A DNA stretch of 64,000 bases from Clarkia xantiana subsp. parviflora (taxonomy: Eukaryota > Streptophyta > Magnoliopsida > Myrtales > Onagraceae): positions 6,130,081 through 6,194,080 of the forward strand of contig JAPTYO010000020.1 of NCBI GenBank assembly GCA_036873135.1, written 5' to 3'. Made by a program: the position numbers and the translations under genes. Under the pieces are notes generated by a model, which saw nothing but the letters and a program-made list of their open reading frames with translations, was not told where the DNA came from and ran no database searches. How positions within the stretch are numbered: position 1 is the stretch's first letter; each line of letters begins with the position of its first letter. Shown piece by piece: positions 11,641 to 22,497 of this stretch.

Positions 11641-13300
11641 TTAGGCCGAAAAAATGTTTATACAAAATTGTACAACCCTTCTGATTAACTGTCGTTTTGA
11701 ATGCTGCAACAGTTGTGATGAGTTAGTAGGGTCTTGGTGACATTTATTAAAATCTATGTAAGCGTGTTTTGAATATTTGTTTGTTAGACGTTCTGTGTAT
11801 GCGCGCGGCCATGAGTCGGGGCTTTTGACGACTTATTTATCAACTAGTTTTAACATGTAACTAAAGAAACTAATGCTCACATACGGGTTGTCGGAAATAG
11901 CAAAAGGGGGACCAATTTTGCAGCAGAAGCGACACATAATAATGCAAAAACATAATAAATAAATCACAAGGTACTACACCTAGTTTAACCAGAACAAGAA
12001 AAAACCCTACAATGACTACAATAACCACAAGCCATATATCAATGAGTGTATAAGCTGGCAACCAAAGTACCGTCAACACAAACATCAAAGTGAAGGAACA
12101 TGCCCAAAGATAATTCGTTCACCAAGTAAAACTTGTTCCATCCTTTCCTAAACTTGTATCGCAGATTAATTGTATCTTCCGGGGGATAGGCACTAGGCAG
12201 GTCTAGATTTCACCCCTTCTCTCCACTTTTTTCTGAGACGATCTATAATATCCACTTCTCTCAACCGGTCATACCCATTGGCCATGGCAAAGCTCGTTGG
12301 AATTTTCTACAAATGTCGAATATTTGTTGGGAAGAATCGCTATACAGAAAAAAAAAAAAACTATACATTACTGAATCGGACACAATGCAAAGTTATAGAT
12401 GTTACTCACGTATCATGTCTTGCTAGTGGTAAGTTTGATGTTGCAGTGAACCCCACCTATGTCGCCAGCACTACCCTCACCTAGTAGAAAACCTTCACAA
12501 TTATAGAGCCAACCTTCGTCCCCATATGAACTGTCTTCTACGTCAACATGAGCTTGTTTTAGAAATCCACATTAATTATACAATTCAATGTTGAAAATGT
12601 CGTCATCCCCCAGTTGAAGAAAATCATGTCTCCAAGAGCCAGGTAGACATCGTGTGCGAACTGGCTCCAACCACGGTAATGTTGTAGTAGTGAGGGATCT
12701 CGCTATCGGAGTATCATTTTTTTTTTTTGCACTTTCACTTCCCACATATAACATACCTCGTAACTTTCCACCGCATTCAGCAAACGCAGTTTGTACCAAC
12801 GCTGTGTAACCATCCAGTAAATTTTCCCGTGGCAGTATCTACAGTTAAAAGTGTCTACATATTTTCATGGTTGTAAATCCCCAATCTGAGATGAGTACTG
12901 TTTATAGTTCTAAGACTAAACCAAAAGTACAATCAGAAGTAAGTTCTTACGAATTTATTATTGTAGTTTTATTTAAGCCGCACGCAGAACAGGGGGAATG
13001 ATCCGTCCACTTTCCTTTCCATCTGCCGTTAACTGGGGACGGGTCGTTGTGTCTATCTCAGGGTTGTTTTGACGGGAAGGGCGAGTATGCTTTGTCGGCT
13101 TTCCGGTGGAAGACGTTGCGCAAGAGATCGACGGAGGACCTTGAGGGATAAGCTTGCTAGATGTGTTTCCGGTGCTTACCTAAGGGAGCGACTGCTAATG
13201 GCTTCAGCCAACAAATATTGAATGCTCCGGTTGTTTTACTTGTTTTGTGCTTCGACCAAGGAAATTCACGTGTCAGCATATCGATTGAATGTGCCAATAT
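11641..13300. other. Degenerate sequence, possibly with B3-like fragments on the - strand
   Basis: No intact gene was found. On the - strand around 12170-12070 a translation contains INLRYKFRKGWNKFYLVNEL followed by SLGMFLHFDV. This resembles the end of a plant B3 DNA-binding domain (GW..F...N.L..G..L.F). Another readable - strand stretch at 12799-12572 ends GSWRHDFLQLGDDDIFNIEL but I do not recognise it. There are poly-A/T runs near 12350 and 12720. The B3 resemblance is an inference from a short motif. Confidence 0.3.
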
Positions 13301-13399
13301 GCTTACGCTGTCTGAAGCGAACGCACTGTTTGCAGCCCGAAAACAGTCGGACTGTTAACAGCCTGTTAACATGCCCGTAAGAAAATCATTTCGACGCAT

Positions 13400-13656
13400 A
13401 TGGGGCAAAATTCGGTCGGATATCGGTAAGGGAATCACCGGCCGGACACAGTGCGTCAGGTAGCAGTGTATATTTTTCATTTCGTACCCACCGCTTTCTT
13501 ACCGGCCATTCGGTCGGACAAGTCGGTCAATAAAAGGTCAAGAGTAGTTTTTTTTGTCAAATCAGACACAATCCGGTGGGAAAACGACAATATATTCCCA
13601 ACCGACAGGTCGGTCAGCATATCTGCGGTAGGTAAATTCGACTTTTCTTGTAGTAG
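13400..13656. mobile_element. CACTA transposon terminal region (one end only)
   Basis: The right edge reads TTTTCTTGTAGTA, the inverse of the CACTACAAGAAAA end seen intact at 41929, with the last base changed. Subterminal repeats of CGGTCGG/CCGACCG occur at least six times between 13412 and 13620, as expected for transposase-binding repeats of CACTA elements. No matching left end was found within several kb, so this is a truncated relic. Confidence 0.6.
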
Positions 13657-14252
13657 AGGTCTTTCGAGGCGCAACATGCACCAAATTAGCCCATAAAAAG
13701 AGTAAAGCACTTGTCATGTATAAATTTTCATTATTATAAGTTAGTGAAGTTTGAATTTGATATTTCTTATTAATGGATAAAGCGTTAAATGGTTAGTTCA
13801 ACATAATAAATGGATATAATAAATAGATGATAATAAGCATAATTCAATATTTTAGACCCAACTGATCAGTAATAATGTCACCTGAGAGAGACAATATCAT
13901 ATATTACTTACAAATTGAGGATTTAGATACAAATGATCATCTCTCCAGTAAAAAGCTGATCCATTCTCCCAAAGTAAAAGAAAAAAAAAATCTCATGATG
14001 AAAAGACAGAGATACAGTAGATATTTTACTTCATGTATTTCTGATCCAGATCTGCCATTTACTACATGCAGATGGAAACAACACCATGAGGGGGAAAAAA
14101 ACCACATATCCACAAAAAAGCTAGTAACCCCCATATCGGAGAGTAAAAAATGTTTCTTTTTTTTTTTTTTTTGGTTTCTTGGCCGGAATGATCCGACCAA
14201 TGTCCAACACCTGCCGGAAGGTGATATCACGCGCCGAGAACACAAACGTCCA
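13657..14252. other. 3' flank of the DUF4228 gene
   Basis: This lies downstream of the - strand gene. Its first part (next to 14252) contains a T14 run at about 14158-14172 and probably holds the 3' untranslated region. I see no clear AATAAA on the - strand. The rest, towards 13657, is AT-rich with no coding signal. Confidence 0.5.
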
Positions 14253-14744
14253 TCAGTCTTCGGATATGCTTTGCAGGTGTGGCTGCCACGATGATCCACT
14301 CAGTTGACGACTTCTCCGGCGAACCCTGCGTGAGTGTTTCTTTTCCGACACAACAACGTCAACGTCCTTGAGGATGTCATCAGCGGCCGTGACTTGTCCG
14401 GCGTTTTTCACGAGCGCGGTTGGCTTGGGGGAAGAAGATGATTTCTTCTGGCCGGCGCCGGCGATTCTTTTCTTCTTCTTCTCCGGCAGGGAGGCCTGCG
14501 GGATGAGAAAGTAGATGCTTCCCCTCTTGAGCTCCGTCTCCGGCGACAGGATCAGAATCCGGCGAGACATGCCCTGCGCGCATGGTTTACTGAGGATGTG
14601 GTTAGGGTTTGCCTCCAGGACCTCGCCGGCGGTGATCGGTCCGGTGTGCTCCTCGACGTAGCCGTTGAGGTGGACGATTCTGATCAAATCCAGAGCTCCG
14701 CACGGAAGAACGCACGCCAAACAACACCTTAGGCTGTTTCCCAT
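14253..14744 (-). CDS. DUF4228 (PADRE) domain protein
   Basis: A complete single-exon gene of 163 codons, and the only intact host gene I can support. The protein starts MGNSLRCCLACVLPCGA: Gly2 with the following residues fits an N-myristoylation site, and Cys7/Cys8 could be palmitoylated, so membrane attachment is likely. The rest follows the DUF4228 plan: LIRIVHLNGYVEEHTGPITA near residues 20-40, EVLEANPNHILSKPC after it, then ELKRGSIYFLIP near residue 80. A Ser/Lys-rich, probably disordered middle and a basic C-terminus (SRRVRRRSRQLSG) follow. Family members are short plant proteins induced by pathogens and abiotic stress; their biochemical role is not established. The start is supported by the conserved MGN and by a TATA box 109 bp upstream. 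Base composition is much more GC-rich than the surrounding DNA. TE remnants lie on both sides. Confidence 0.9.
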   Translation of the reverse strand: MGNSLRCCLACVLPCGALDLIRIVHLNGYVEEHTGPITAGEVLEANPNHILSKPCAQGMSRRILILSPETELKRGSIYFLIPQASLPEKKKKRIAGAGQKKSSSSPKPTALVKNAGQVTAADDILKDVDVVVSEKKHSRRVRRRSRQLSGSSWQPHLQSISED

Positions 14745-14852
14745 TATTGTTCGGTGAATTTGAGGGGTGGTCGGAGATGTCGCCGGGGTTGGGTGAGTCG
14801 TCTGTTACTAGAAAGGAAGAATTTAATGGATGTTGAAGGAGAGAGGGAAGTG

Positions 14853-14859
14853 TTTTATA
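14853..14859 (-). promoter_or_regulatory. TATA box of the DUF4228 gene
   Basis: TATAAAA on the - strand, 109 bp before the start codon at 14744. A CT-rich stretch (CCCTCTCTCCTTC) lies between them, as in many plant 5' leaders. Transcription would start roughly 30 bp downstream of the box. Confidence 0.7.
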
Positions 14860-14879
14860 GCGCCAACCGTACATGAAAT

Positions 14880-15272
14880 TGCACTTGTCTTCGCTGTACC
14901 GTTTTTTTGAAATGTGGATTTCCGGAAATACCCTTGGAGTTTGAGATTGGATCTTGTTTTGGGGTCAGCTCGGGTGTCCTTATTTGTAATCCTACTTTTA
15001 ATTGACCTGGCTTAATTATGAATACTCCTCGCATGTGTGATTAACTTAGGCCGCCGCGCTCCGCCATTATTGCAGTGCATCCACCCCTTTTAATTGCTTA
15101 AAATATAATTCTAATTAATAACTAATTATTAGCAGTTGATAAATGATATAACAACTAAATAAATAAATAAATAAAATTAATAGCGGTCTCTATATAGTTG
15201 AAGTCATGTTGGTTCTTATTCAACTCTAGGTCAGTTCAACATGGAACCATTAATAAGCATTATCTTATTTCA

Positions 15273-15322
<50 letters not shown>

Positions 15323-18300
15323 ACAATTTTCATTTTGAATAGCTTCCTTATAAAATTAAATAACTGATTGTCTAAATTCTTATCACCATTTTAACCATGT
15401 ATTATAATATATTAGTTCAACACGTTATTTCTTAATTAAAAAGTCGGAGATTCAAATTTTGTATTGAAATTTGAAAAATATTCATAATAAACACTTTTTT
15501 TTATTACGAATTGACCCAATTTTACTAGAAATTGGTTTAGGATTTAAGTTATTCTCCTGGTAGCACCATTAGGATTACTCAACCGAAAAAAAAATATACT
15601 ATCACATTTTTAAAAATACCAGCTCATCTGTATATTTTTTTTCAGAAAAGACCCTGCAAGTATGGAGAAGTTCAGCAAGTACAGCTCGAACTATTAATGT
15701 CAAGAGTAATGTATATTATTATTTTAGAGAAATAACATTATATTATCTCTTCCTATAAAAAGAATATATATAGTTTAATTTGTCATAATTTGGATTGTGG
15801 CCGCATATCAAGAGATATAATGCAGTTGTTATAGGAGTGGTATCTTTTGTGTCTGACTCTCTAATGGATCTGACATGTACATCTTCAACTCACTTAAAAA
15901 AAATTAGTACATAAACACAGTTTTAATTAAATATATGTTATATTGTGATTTGGTGTGTTAGTTTTTTTTTTTTTAATATTCTTGAATTAATAGATTTGTT
16001 GCTTTCAACTTTTTCTATCTGATTTTTGTGTTATATTAATGTTTTAATTAAAAATATAATCATGTTGATTTCCACATTTTTGAAGTATTTGATTTTTAAT
16101 TGTTTATAGTTTAAACTTTAAACTTCTTTAATGTTGTTTTTTTTTGCCAAAACTTCTTTGACAATTAAAAAAATATCTGTTTTTATTCCGTCAATTTTAA
16201 GAAAAAAAAGTGGAAAACAACAAATATAATGACACTTTAAATATATAAAAAAAAAAAAAAAAAAAACTAAGACAGTAAATCGCAGCATAACATATACTTA
16301 GATTTGTGGTTAAGTACTATGTACTAAAAAAATGACTGATTTTGTGGTCCTGTAATTGCATTTCTTTTATTATTATTATTAGATACGTGATTTCATTAGA
16401 CAGTATAAATGAATCAGAAAGAAATCATGAATTAAATTTTGAGGGTGTGGATCAATATACATACATGTATAATATATGTATTTATTATTATTATTATTAT
16501 TTTTTGCTCAAGAGGGCGAAATTATAACACCTATTTTGATTAAATAATGACAAATTATAAGGTTCACTTTGGCAAAAAAAAAAATCCTTTTTTTTTTTTG
16601 GTAAAAAAAAATCCAATTGATGAGACAAACTTAATAGTAAATTTTTAAAAAGTGAAATTTTTAGTGAAAAATTCATAGAAAGTTGTCAAGTTTTATATGT
16701 CAAGTAATGACGGATGATAGAGTAGAAAAAGAATGATGTTATACATTGCTATGTGGACTTAAAAGTATTTTCTATTGAAATTTCACGATTTTTTTTTTTT
16801 TTTTTCACATATTCTAGTATCACTCCAAACTCAATAATACACTAAAAAAAATTAATAATAAAGAATGTGAGCACGCAGACTATATATAGTTTTATCTCTA
16901 ATTTTAATATAATAACTAACTCTGATAAGTCTTGGGAAGCGAGAAGATTACAGAATCAGTTTGATCATTTGCATGATTCCTAACAAACATAGGATTACAC
17001 CATTTACTAGTAAATAACCCGCGCGGAATCTAATTTATAATAAGAACTTATATTCTAATATTATTTACTTGATTTCTTTAAAAATTAATTTTTTAATTAA
17101 TATATACATGTATATATAAAAACATATGTAACTCACTATTAATTAATTTACTATAATAGTGTATATAAGTTAAAAATATATAATATTATATATGCAATTT
17201 AAAATGCTTCACTTAAACTTTTACATAAGAAAAACTATTAGTAAAACAAAGCTATATGGAAAAACTTATTATCACTAAGATATTTAAGTTAAGAATGAAT
17301 AATATTAATTTTTATAAGATTATTATATTTAATGACATAATTTTCTTGTACTCTAAAGTTTATAATATTGTATCACATGGAAAAATAATATACAACTAAC
17401 GCCATAAGTTTTAAAGTTTAAAATTACCGGTGTTACCAAGTCTTATTATTTAATTTAATTTAATTTAATTTAATTTAATAATGTAGTAAACCCGTTCGTA
17501 GATTAGATTCTCGAATCAACCATAACATTTTGTTTCAGCTATTTGTATATAAATATAAATATAATAATAGTAGTAATAATAATATGTGAAATAGAGCAGT
17601 TGAATATATTGTATATAATAATTACTTTGGAACCCCAAAAAATATTGATTTTTTATTTTTGGCTAAATCCCATAAAATATTGATATCCATTTGCATGTAA
17701 ATTTGGGGGGCACATGGCGTGCTTAATTACGTGGATCCCATCGTGTCCATGCCATGCACCCGCCAAGATCTAGTCCATCGACCAGCTCCATAAATGCCTC
17801 AATTTAGTACAACATCAAAATTATTTACTCATCATAATCAATTAATTACATTCTTTATTTTATATATATTCCGTATATCTTTTATCCACTACTATATGAG
17901 TCCGTGACACACTCACTACTTATTTACAAGTTTTCCTTTTTAAGTAACATGTCCGTACTTTAGTATACACTATACAGGACAATGGAGCTACGATTTAAAA
18001 TAGATCTTCAGTCCTTTTACCCAAAAAAAAAAAAAACAAAAAACAAAAAACAAAACTTCAGTACGTAGCGAACAAAGTTTTTTTTTTTCTTACTGGGTGG
18101 TTATTGGGGCTATCATGATAACAACAATCCACATTTAGTTTAATTTCTTATTCGCGCCGGGTCAGTCCGTAAATTGTAAATAGCTAGTTATTAATATATT
18201 TTCATTCCCAGAATTACCAGTAGAGTTTGAACATCTGATTTATGATTAAGAGGTGAAGCAATGAACCGTTACACCATATTATAAGTTTAAAATTTAAATA

Positions 18301-18716
18301 GTGTTACTTATCGTGGTTTGTGAACTATGTAATATAATATAGCTGTTCGGCGCTTTATTTTTTAATATCTAGATGTTTCAGGTACAAAAGTCATTGGAGC
18401 TATATATGAAAAAAATATTCATAATTAGTACATTACTGTTATATAGATTGATCTCTTTGTCAGTATGGACTATTCTAAATTAAATAAAGATACTACCGGT
18501 ATTAGAAAAATAAAGTAAAAACTACGGGGCATACTCAGACATATGAAGCATTTTTAAACTACAGTTATTATTATGTGTTATATTTCCAAAAAATTATCGA
18601 GTTTAATGATCTTTACGAGTAAATAGAATAACCTTACAGAGCAAATAGACTCGTATCAATTGATAGTCTCGTATCAATTGATAGTCTCGGTGGAACCATA
18701 TTTTAACTTGCATATT
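14880..18716. other. AT-rich intergenic spacer
   Basis: No coding sequence was found on either strand. It holds (AT)n at 15275-15319, an A-run at about 16245-16266, T-runs near 16788, a (TTTAA)n microsatellite at about 17450-17479, an A-rich (CAAAAAA) tract at about 18022-18054, and a short tandem TCGTATCAATTGATAGTC repeat at about 18651-18690. A possible decayed Helitron end is listed separately. The first few hundred bases are the promoter flank of the DUF4228 gene. Confidence 0.6.
17008..17026 (-). mobile_element. Possible decayed Helitron 3' end
   Basis: On the - strand the sequence reads CCGCGCGGGTTATTTACTAG followed by T. A GC-rich palindrome a few bases before CTAG|T is the Helitron 3' plan, but here the hairpin has lost its loop. 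The intact version is at 63120. Confidence 0.3.
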
Positions 18717-19296
18717 TTATAACGTTGGACTATAATCTTTTGGTGGTTTCTTTTAGATGGGACGACCCTCCACTGGACAAATTTAGTGATGTTTCATATT
18801 AAAACCAATTAGTAATAGAAGGAGTAGTACACTAAACTTGATGGGTATACGTCCGATTCGGGTTCATTTTATAATTATTCGGACTTCGCCTACACGTCAA
18901 ACCCACTAAACGGTCCCAAAATAATCTCCCGCATGTCTAAAACGGCTCAGGGTACGTGCGCGCGTACCCCGAGCATAGGACTCGTCCGGATTGTCCGACA
19001 ATCTGGAGGTCGGGATGTTGGATTACGGGGACGTAATACTACGGAATGCTAAACGTGTACTAGCAAGAAATCTAATATACGCAGCGGAATTATTACACAT
19101 ACCTTTTAGCTTTCCTTCCCAAGAACGATGTGGAGGGAGTTCTGATCCTCCGGTCGGAACCACGTGCAAGTTCTTCGTTAAAAGAAGTCCCACGCGATGT
19201 AGCTCCACAACAAGACCTCTGATCGATTCTTCAACGAAGATGGAACCTCGGACTTGATGATGATGGTGCCGAAAATATAGACTAAGGGAAACAAGT

Positions 19297-19642
19297 TGTT
19301 ATGGCCGTTAATAGTGGCTAGAATACAACTATATCTATATCTTATATATCTTATATTATGAATAATCTTATTAGTATAAAACAATATCTCTGGATTATAT
19401 TTATATCGTTTAGTATCTTAGTATATCCTTAGGGATCTTGTAATCCCTAAATATCTATATCTTAGTATATATTTTAGGATTCTTGTAATCCCTATATATA
19501 GGTTATTATTATCAATGAATTAATCAAGCTTCTTACAATTAATCTTAGTCTCCTAAAGAGATTAGGGTTGATTAGGAAGTAAGCTTTCCTGTTTTCATAC
19601 ATTCTTGTGTTCTTATTCCTATCGATATTCGGGCACATATCA
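19297..19642 (+). repeat. 5' LTR of element D
   Basis: It matches 20756-21088. It holds a tandem pair of a unit with TTAGTATAT and CTTGTAATCCCTA (about 19410-19500), a TATATATA box at about 19493-19500, and near the end the CATTCTTGTGTTC stretch. Confidence 0.92.
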
Positions 19643-19646
19643 TATT

Positions 19647-19659
19647 TGGTATCAGAGCC
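19647..19659 (+). promoter_or_regulatory. Primer binding site of element D
   Basis: TGGTATCAGAGCC is the canonical complement of the initiator tRNA-Met 3' end, four bases after the 5' LTR. Confidence 0.9.
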
Positions 19660-19668
19660 GACGATCCA

Positions 19669-20135
19669 ATGGACCCATCATTGGAGACAGCTACGAAAGA
19701 ATTCTTCAAGAAACAAGTAGAATTCTTCAAGAAACAAGAGATGTTCTTCAAAGAACAAGACCTGTCCCTAGACCGGATAGAGAAGATGATACTAGGAGGG
19801 CTAGGGATATCACCGGAAGCAGTTGCGGTTGAAGAGGTGGCCGAGAAGGTGGCCGAAGTGATCGAGAAGGTAACTGAGGTGGATGAAGATGACGCTAAGA
19901 CCAGGGAGGCGATCAAGGAGACTATCATTGAGGTCTCCGCTCCTTCCGTCGAACCCGAGGAGCCGACCTCAGGAGAGGAGCTGACCCAAGTCCTATCGCA
20001 GCAAGCGGTGGATGACCGGAAGGAGGAATTGAAGGTTGAACAATCTGTGCTGAAGATAGAAGTGAAGATTGAACCATCGATGTTGAAGACGGACCTTGCA
20101 GAGCTTGGGGTGCTGACAAGTTCGTTGATGTTCAG
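19669..20135 (+). CDS. Coiled-coil-like N-terminal part of the element D ORF
   Basis: The ORF starts at ATG 19669, 10 bp after the primer site, and runs to the stop at 20362-20364. The first 155 residues are charged and heptad-like: a repeat FFKKQVEFFKKQEMFFKEQ, then VEEVAEKVAEVIEKVTEV, then a Glu/Pro-rich section and two VLKIEVKIEPS-like phrases. I do not recognise a gag domain in it. It may be an unrelated captured fragment or a relic of a gag N-terminus. From about 20136 the same frame becomes RCC1. Confidence 0.5.
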
Positions 20136-20570
20136 TTTAGGTACTCATGTGGTTCTTACACATGACAGAAAAGTTTGGACGTGCTGTCAGCCATGGCCAT
20201 CCGGTGAGGTAAAACAAATTTATAATCCTGTACGAGTCCAAGGTCTTGACAATGCGGGGCTTATTGCTGTGTCGATGTTTTACAATACGGCTCTTCTAGA
20301 ATATGGATCTTTATGGGCTTGGCCCAATAATGAATATGGACAACTTGGTATTGGGAATATCTAGCCTAGATCTCAACCAATCCTTGTTCAAGAGCTTGTT
20401 GGTGTTGCTTTGGTCGCCATTGCTGGAGGATGACATTCTACAACAGTTATAGACAATGGAGAGGTGTATGGATGGGGAAGAGGTGAACATGGATGCTTAG
20501 GTATGGAAGAAATGTGACATGGCAGCTAATGGAAGTCCCTTTCGACCTCCCTGCTCCAGCTAGGGCAGAA
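20136..20570 (+). pseudogene. Captured RCC1-family gene fragment
   Basis: The frame 20136-20364 reads LGTHVVLTHDRKVWTC, VRVQGLDNAGLIAVSMFYNT and LWAWPNNEYGQLGIGN, two blades of a plant regulator-of-chromosome-condensation-like beta propeller. After an in-frame stop it continues PRSQPILVQ, then GEVYGWGRGEHGCLG near 20460-20500, then in another frame RYGRNVTWQLMEVPFDLP. Introns are absent, so the source was a spliced transcript. A blade seems to be missing between GRGEHGCLG and YGRNVT. Family members bind chromatin, Ran or act in signalling; this copy is fused to the retrotransposon ORF, has a stop and cannot form a full seven-blade propeller. Confidence 0.88.
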
Positions 20571-20755
20571 TCTAAAGAGTGCTGGATTTCCAATGGAAGT
20601 CCCGATCTGAGGGACAATTACGTGGACCTCCATATCAAGATGAAATATGAAAAATGGATAGAAGAAGTTGAAGACATGCATACATGGGATGATACAAGCA
20701 AGGCATACCCTGAACACGAGCTTGAGGGCAAGCTCGTAGTCGAAGGGGAGAGTAA
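20571..20755 (+). other. Open 3' part of the element D interior, unknown
   Basis: The frame from 20493 stays open through 20780 and reads KYEKWIEEVEDMHTWDDTSK, acidic and Trp-containing. I do not recognise it; it could be more of the captured transcript or element sequence. The frame enters the 3' LTR before stopping. Confidence 0.4.
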
Positions 20756-21088
20756 TGTTATGGCCGTTAATAGTGGTTAGAATACAACTATATCTATATC
20801 TTATATATCTTATATTATGAATAATCTTATTAGTATAAAACAATATCTCTGGATTATATTTATATCGTTTAGTATCTTAGTATATCCTTAGGGATCTTGT
20901 AATCCCTAAATATCTATATCTTAGTATATATTTTAGGATTCTTGTAATCCCTATATATAGGTTATTATTATCAATGAATTAATCAAGCTTCCAACAATTA
21001 ATCTTAGTCTCCTAAAGAGATTAGGGTTGCTTTCCTATTTTCATACATTCTTGTGTTCTTATTCCTATCGATATTCGGGCACATATCA
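20756..21088 (+). repeat. 3' LTR of element D
   Basis: It matches 19297-19642, with a 13-bp deletion relative to it near 21027. Confidence 0.92.
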
Positions 21089-21376
21089 CAAGTGTTCTCA
21101 ATGGAGATCATTGTTATTATGAATGAGTGAATAAACCCTTAGCAGACACCCCTATATATAGTATTGGTGGAGTTGTCAAAAGCCAACTCCAACCAATGTG
21201 GTACTATAGGCCGGCCGAATTGCATGTTAAAGGGGGAGGCCCAATTTTGGGCCTCCCTTGTCAATTACTAATTGGATTTGGCCCAAATAACCCAATATGA
21301 CAATTACCCAATTTAACTTAGGTAAATCCTTAATTAACGGGCTCCTATTACGGCGCCACGTCACCATATGCTAACA

Positions 21377-22497
21377 GCTCCCACTCGCCGGAATGGGAGG
21401 GTGCTCGTTAATCTATACGGTTACGCGATAGTATCAACATCTCAGTCTTCAGTCTTCGTCTCCGTCTCCGAATAGTTCATACGAGGCTTGCCGTGCGACC
21501 GGCGGATACGACGGGCATCGTTCTACTCATCTGTTAGGAGTATTGTAGCGCCCGCAGAACGTTGATTCCCTTTCATGAACCAAACCTATTTGAAATAATA
21601 CTATGTACCACATTGTATCCTTGGTCAACTGTTAATTCTTCAATTACCCAGTTTTCCACAAAGGAATACTTCTCCAGGGCATCCGTACAAGTGTTCACAA
21701 CCTTCAACTAATATCCGGTTGGCGGCCACCTAGTGAACACGAGAGTCGGTGAATTAAAGGTGAACTTGACCATCCCCATCGCTTATACCCTTAGTCTGAC
21801 TCAACCGATTTCCAAGACGTGGTCACTTGGCTATTTTATTTGGCACTACGCTCGTACGCCGGGAAGCGAGCATTGAGCCAGACCTTAGGTATAAGTTCTG
21901 AGTCCGTGAGGATACTTTGGATGCCTCTTCATAAGCCATCCGGGATCAATCACACGCTCAAGGTGAAGAAGTTTGCCCCCTTTGAATCACAAGGATTCTA
22001 GCTAGCACAACCGAGCATGACCCCGTGGTCGTACGTGGCACGCGCAGTATGAAGTACGCGTCAATAGCACACCTGGTAAAGCCAGGGATGGGATATGTCA
22101 ATAATGCTATCGCAGAATCTCTCATCTGGCCTTGAATGTGATATATAGTGATGGACAAAGTCCAACTCGGCGATTTACAAAACGAAGATTAAGTCATGCT
22201 GTTAAGCGTGATAATGTCTCGTTTTGTTTAATCAGGTTTATCCCCCTGATTCTTAGTCAATCTTGTTATGGTTTAGATCCCTCTACCCTTACAAGATGAC
22301 GAGGCAAGGTTCACATTCGACATAATTTTGGTGGAAGAACTTTACTTCTTCTTACGACTTAGTTTATAAACCGTAAAATCCGATGTTGTTAATCATTATG
22401 AAGTCGATAAATCATAAACTCAAATTGCAATTCCTTTATTCAAATTGAAACATAATTTCAAATGTCAAAATGTTATCACTTTTACAAGTCACAGAGT
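21377..22497 (-). other. 3' untranslated region of copia B
   Basis: No coding signal was found. It is homologous to 9038-10141 of copia A, reversed. Confidence 0.7.

Larger units (their letters stand above)
19297..21088 (+). mobile_element. Small LTR retrotransposon D carrying an RCC1 gene fragment
   Basis: LTRs of 346 bp (19297-19642) and 333 bp (20756-21088), starting TGTTATGGCCG and ending CACATATCA, differ mainly by a 13-bp indel. The perfect 5-bp duplication is CAAGT. The 1.1-kb internal region begins with an iMet primer site and ends with a purine-rich GAAGGGGAGAG before the 3' LTR. It has no protease, RT or integrase. Its coding content is a coiled-coil-like ORF followed by an intron-less fragment of a host RCC1-family gene in the same orientation. 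It therefore resembles gene-transducing non-autonomous elements. Confidence 0.92.
19016..21376 (-). repeat. 3' LTR of copia B, split by element D (19016-19296 and 21094-21376)
   Basis: Outside the D insertion it is collinear with 28605-29168. The duplicated CAAGT at 19292-19296 and 21089-21093 marks the insertion point. The polypurine-like GGCGAGTGGGAGC on the - strand lies next to 21376. Confidence 0.92.

Noticed and set aside
11870..12088. Hydrophobic - strand frame of 72 codons that could look like a membrane protein
   Set aside because: No start context, no conserved pattern and surrounding decay. Hydrophobicity follows from its base composition.
16342..16527. Tyr/Ile-rich frame in the AT-rich spacer
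   Set aside because: It consists largely of (TAT)n and (ATT)n microsatellite translation.
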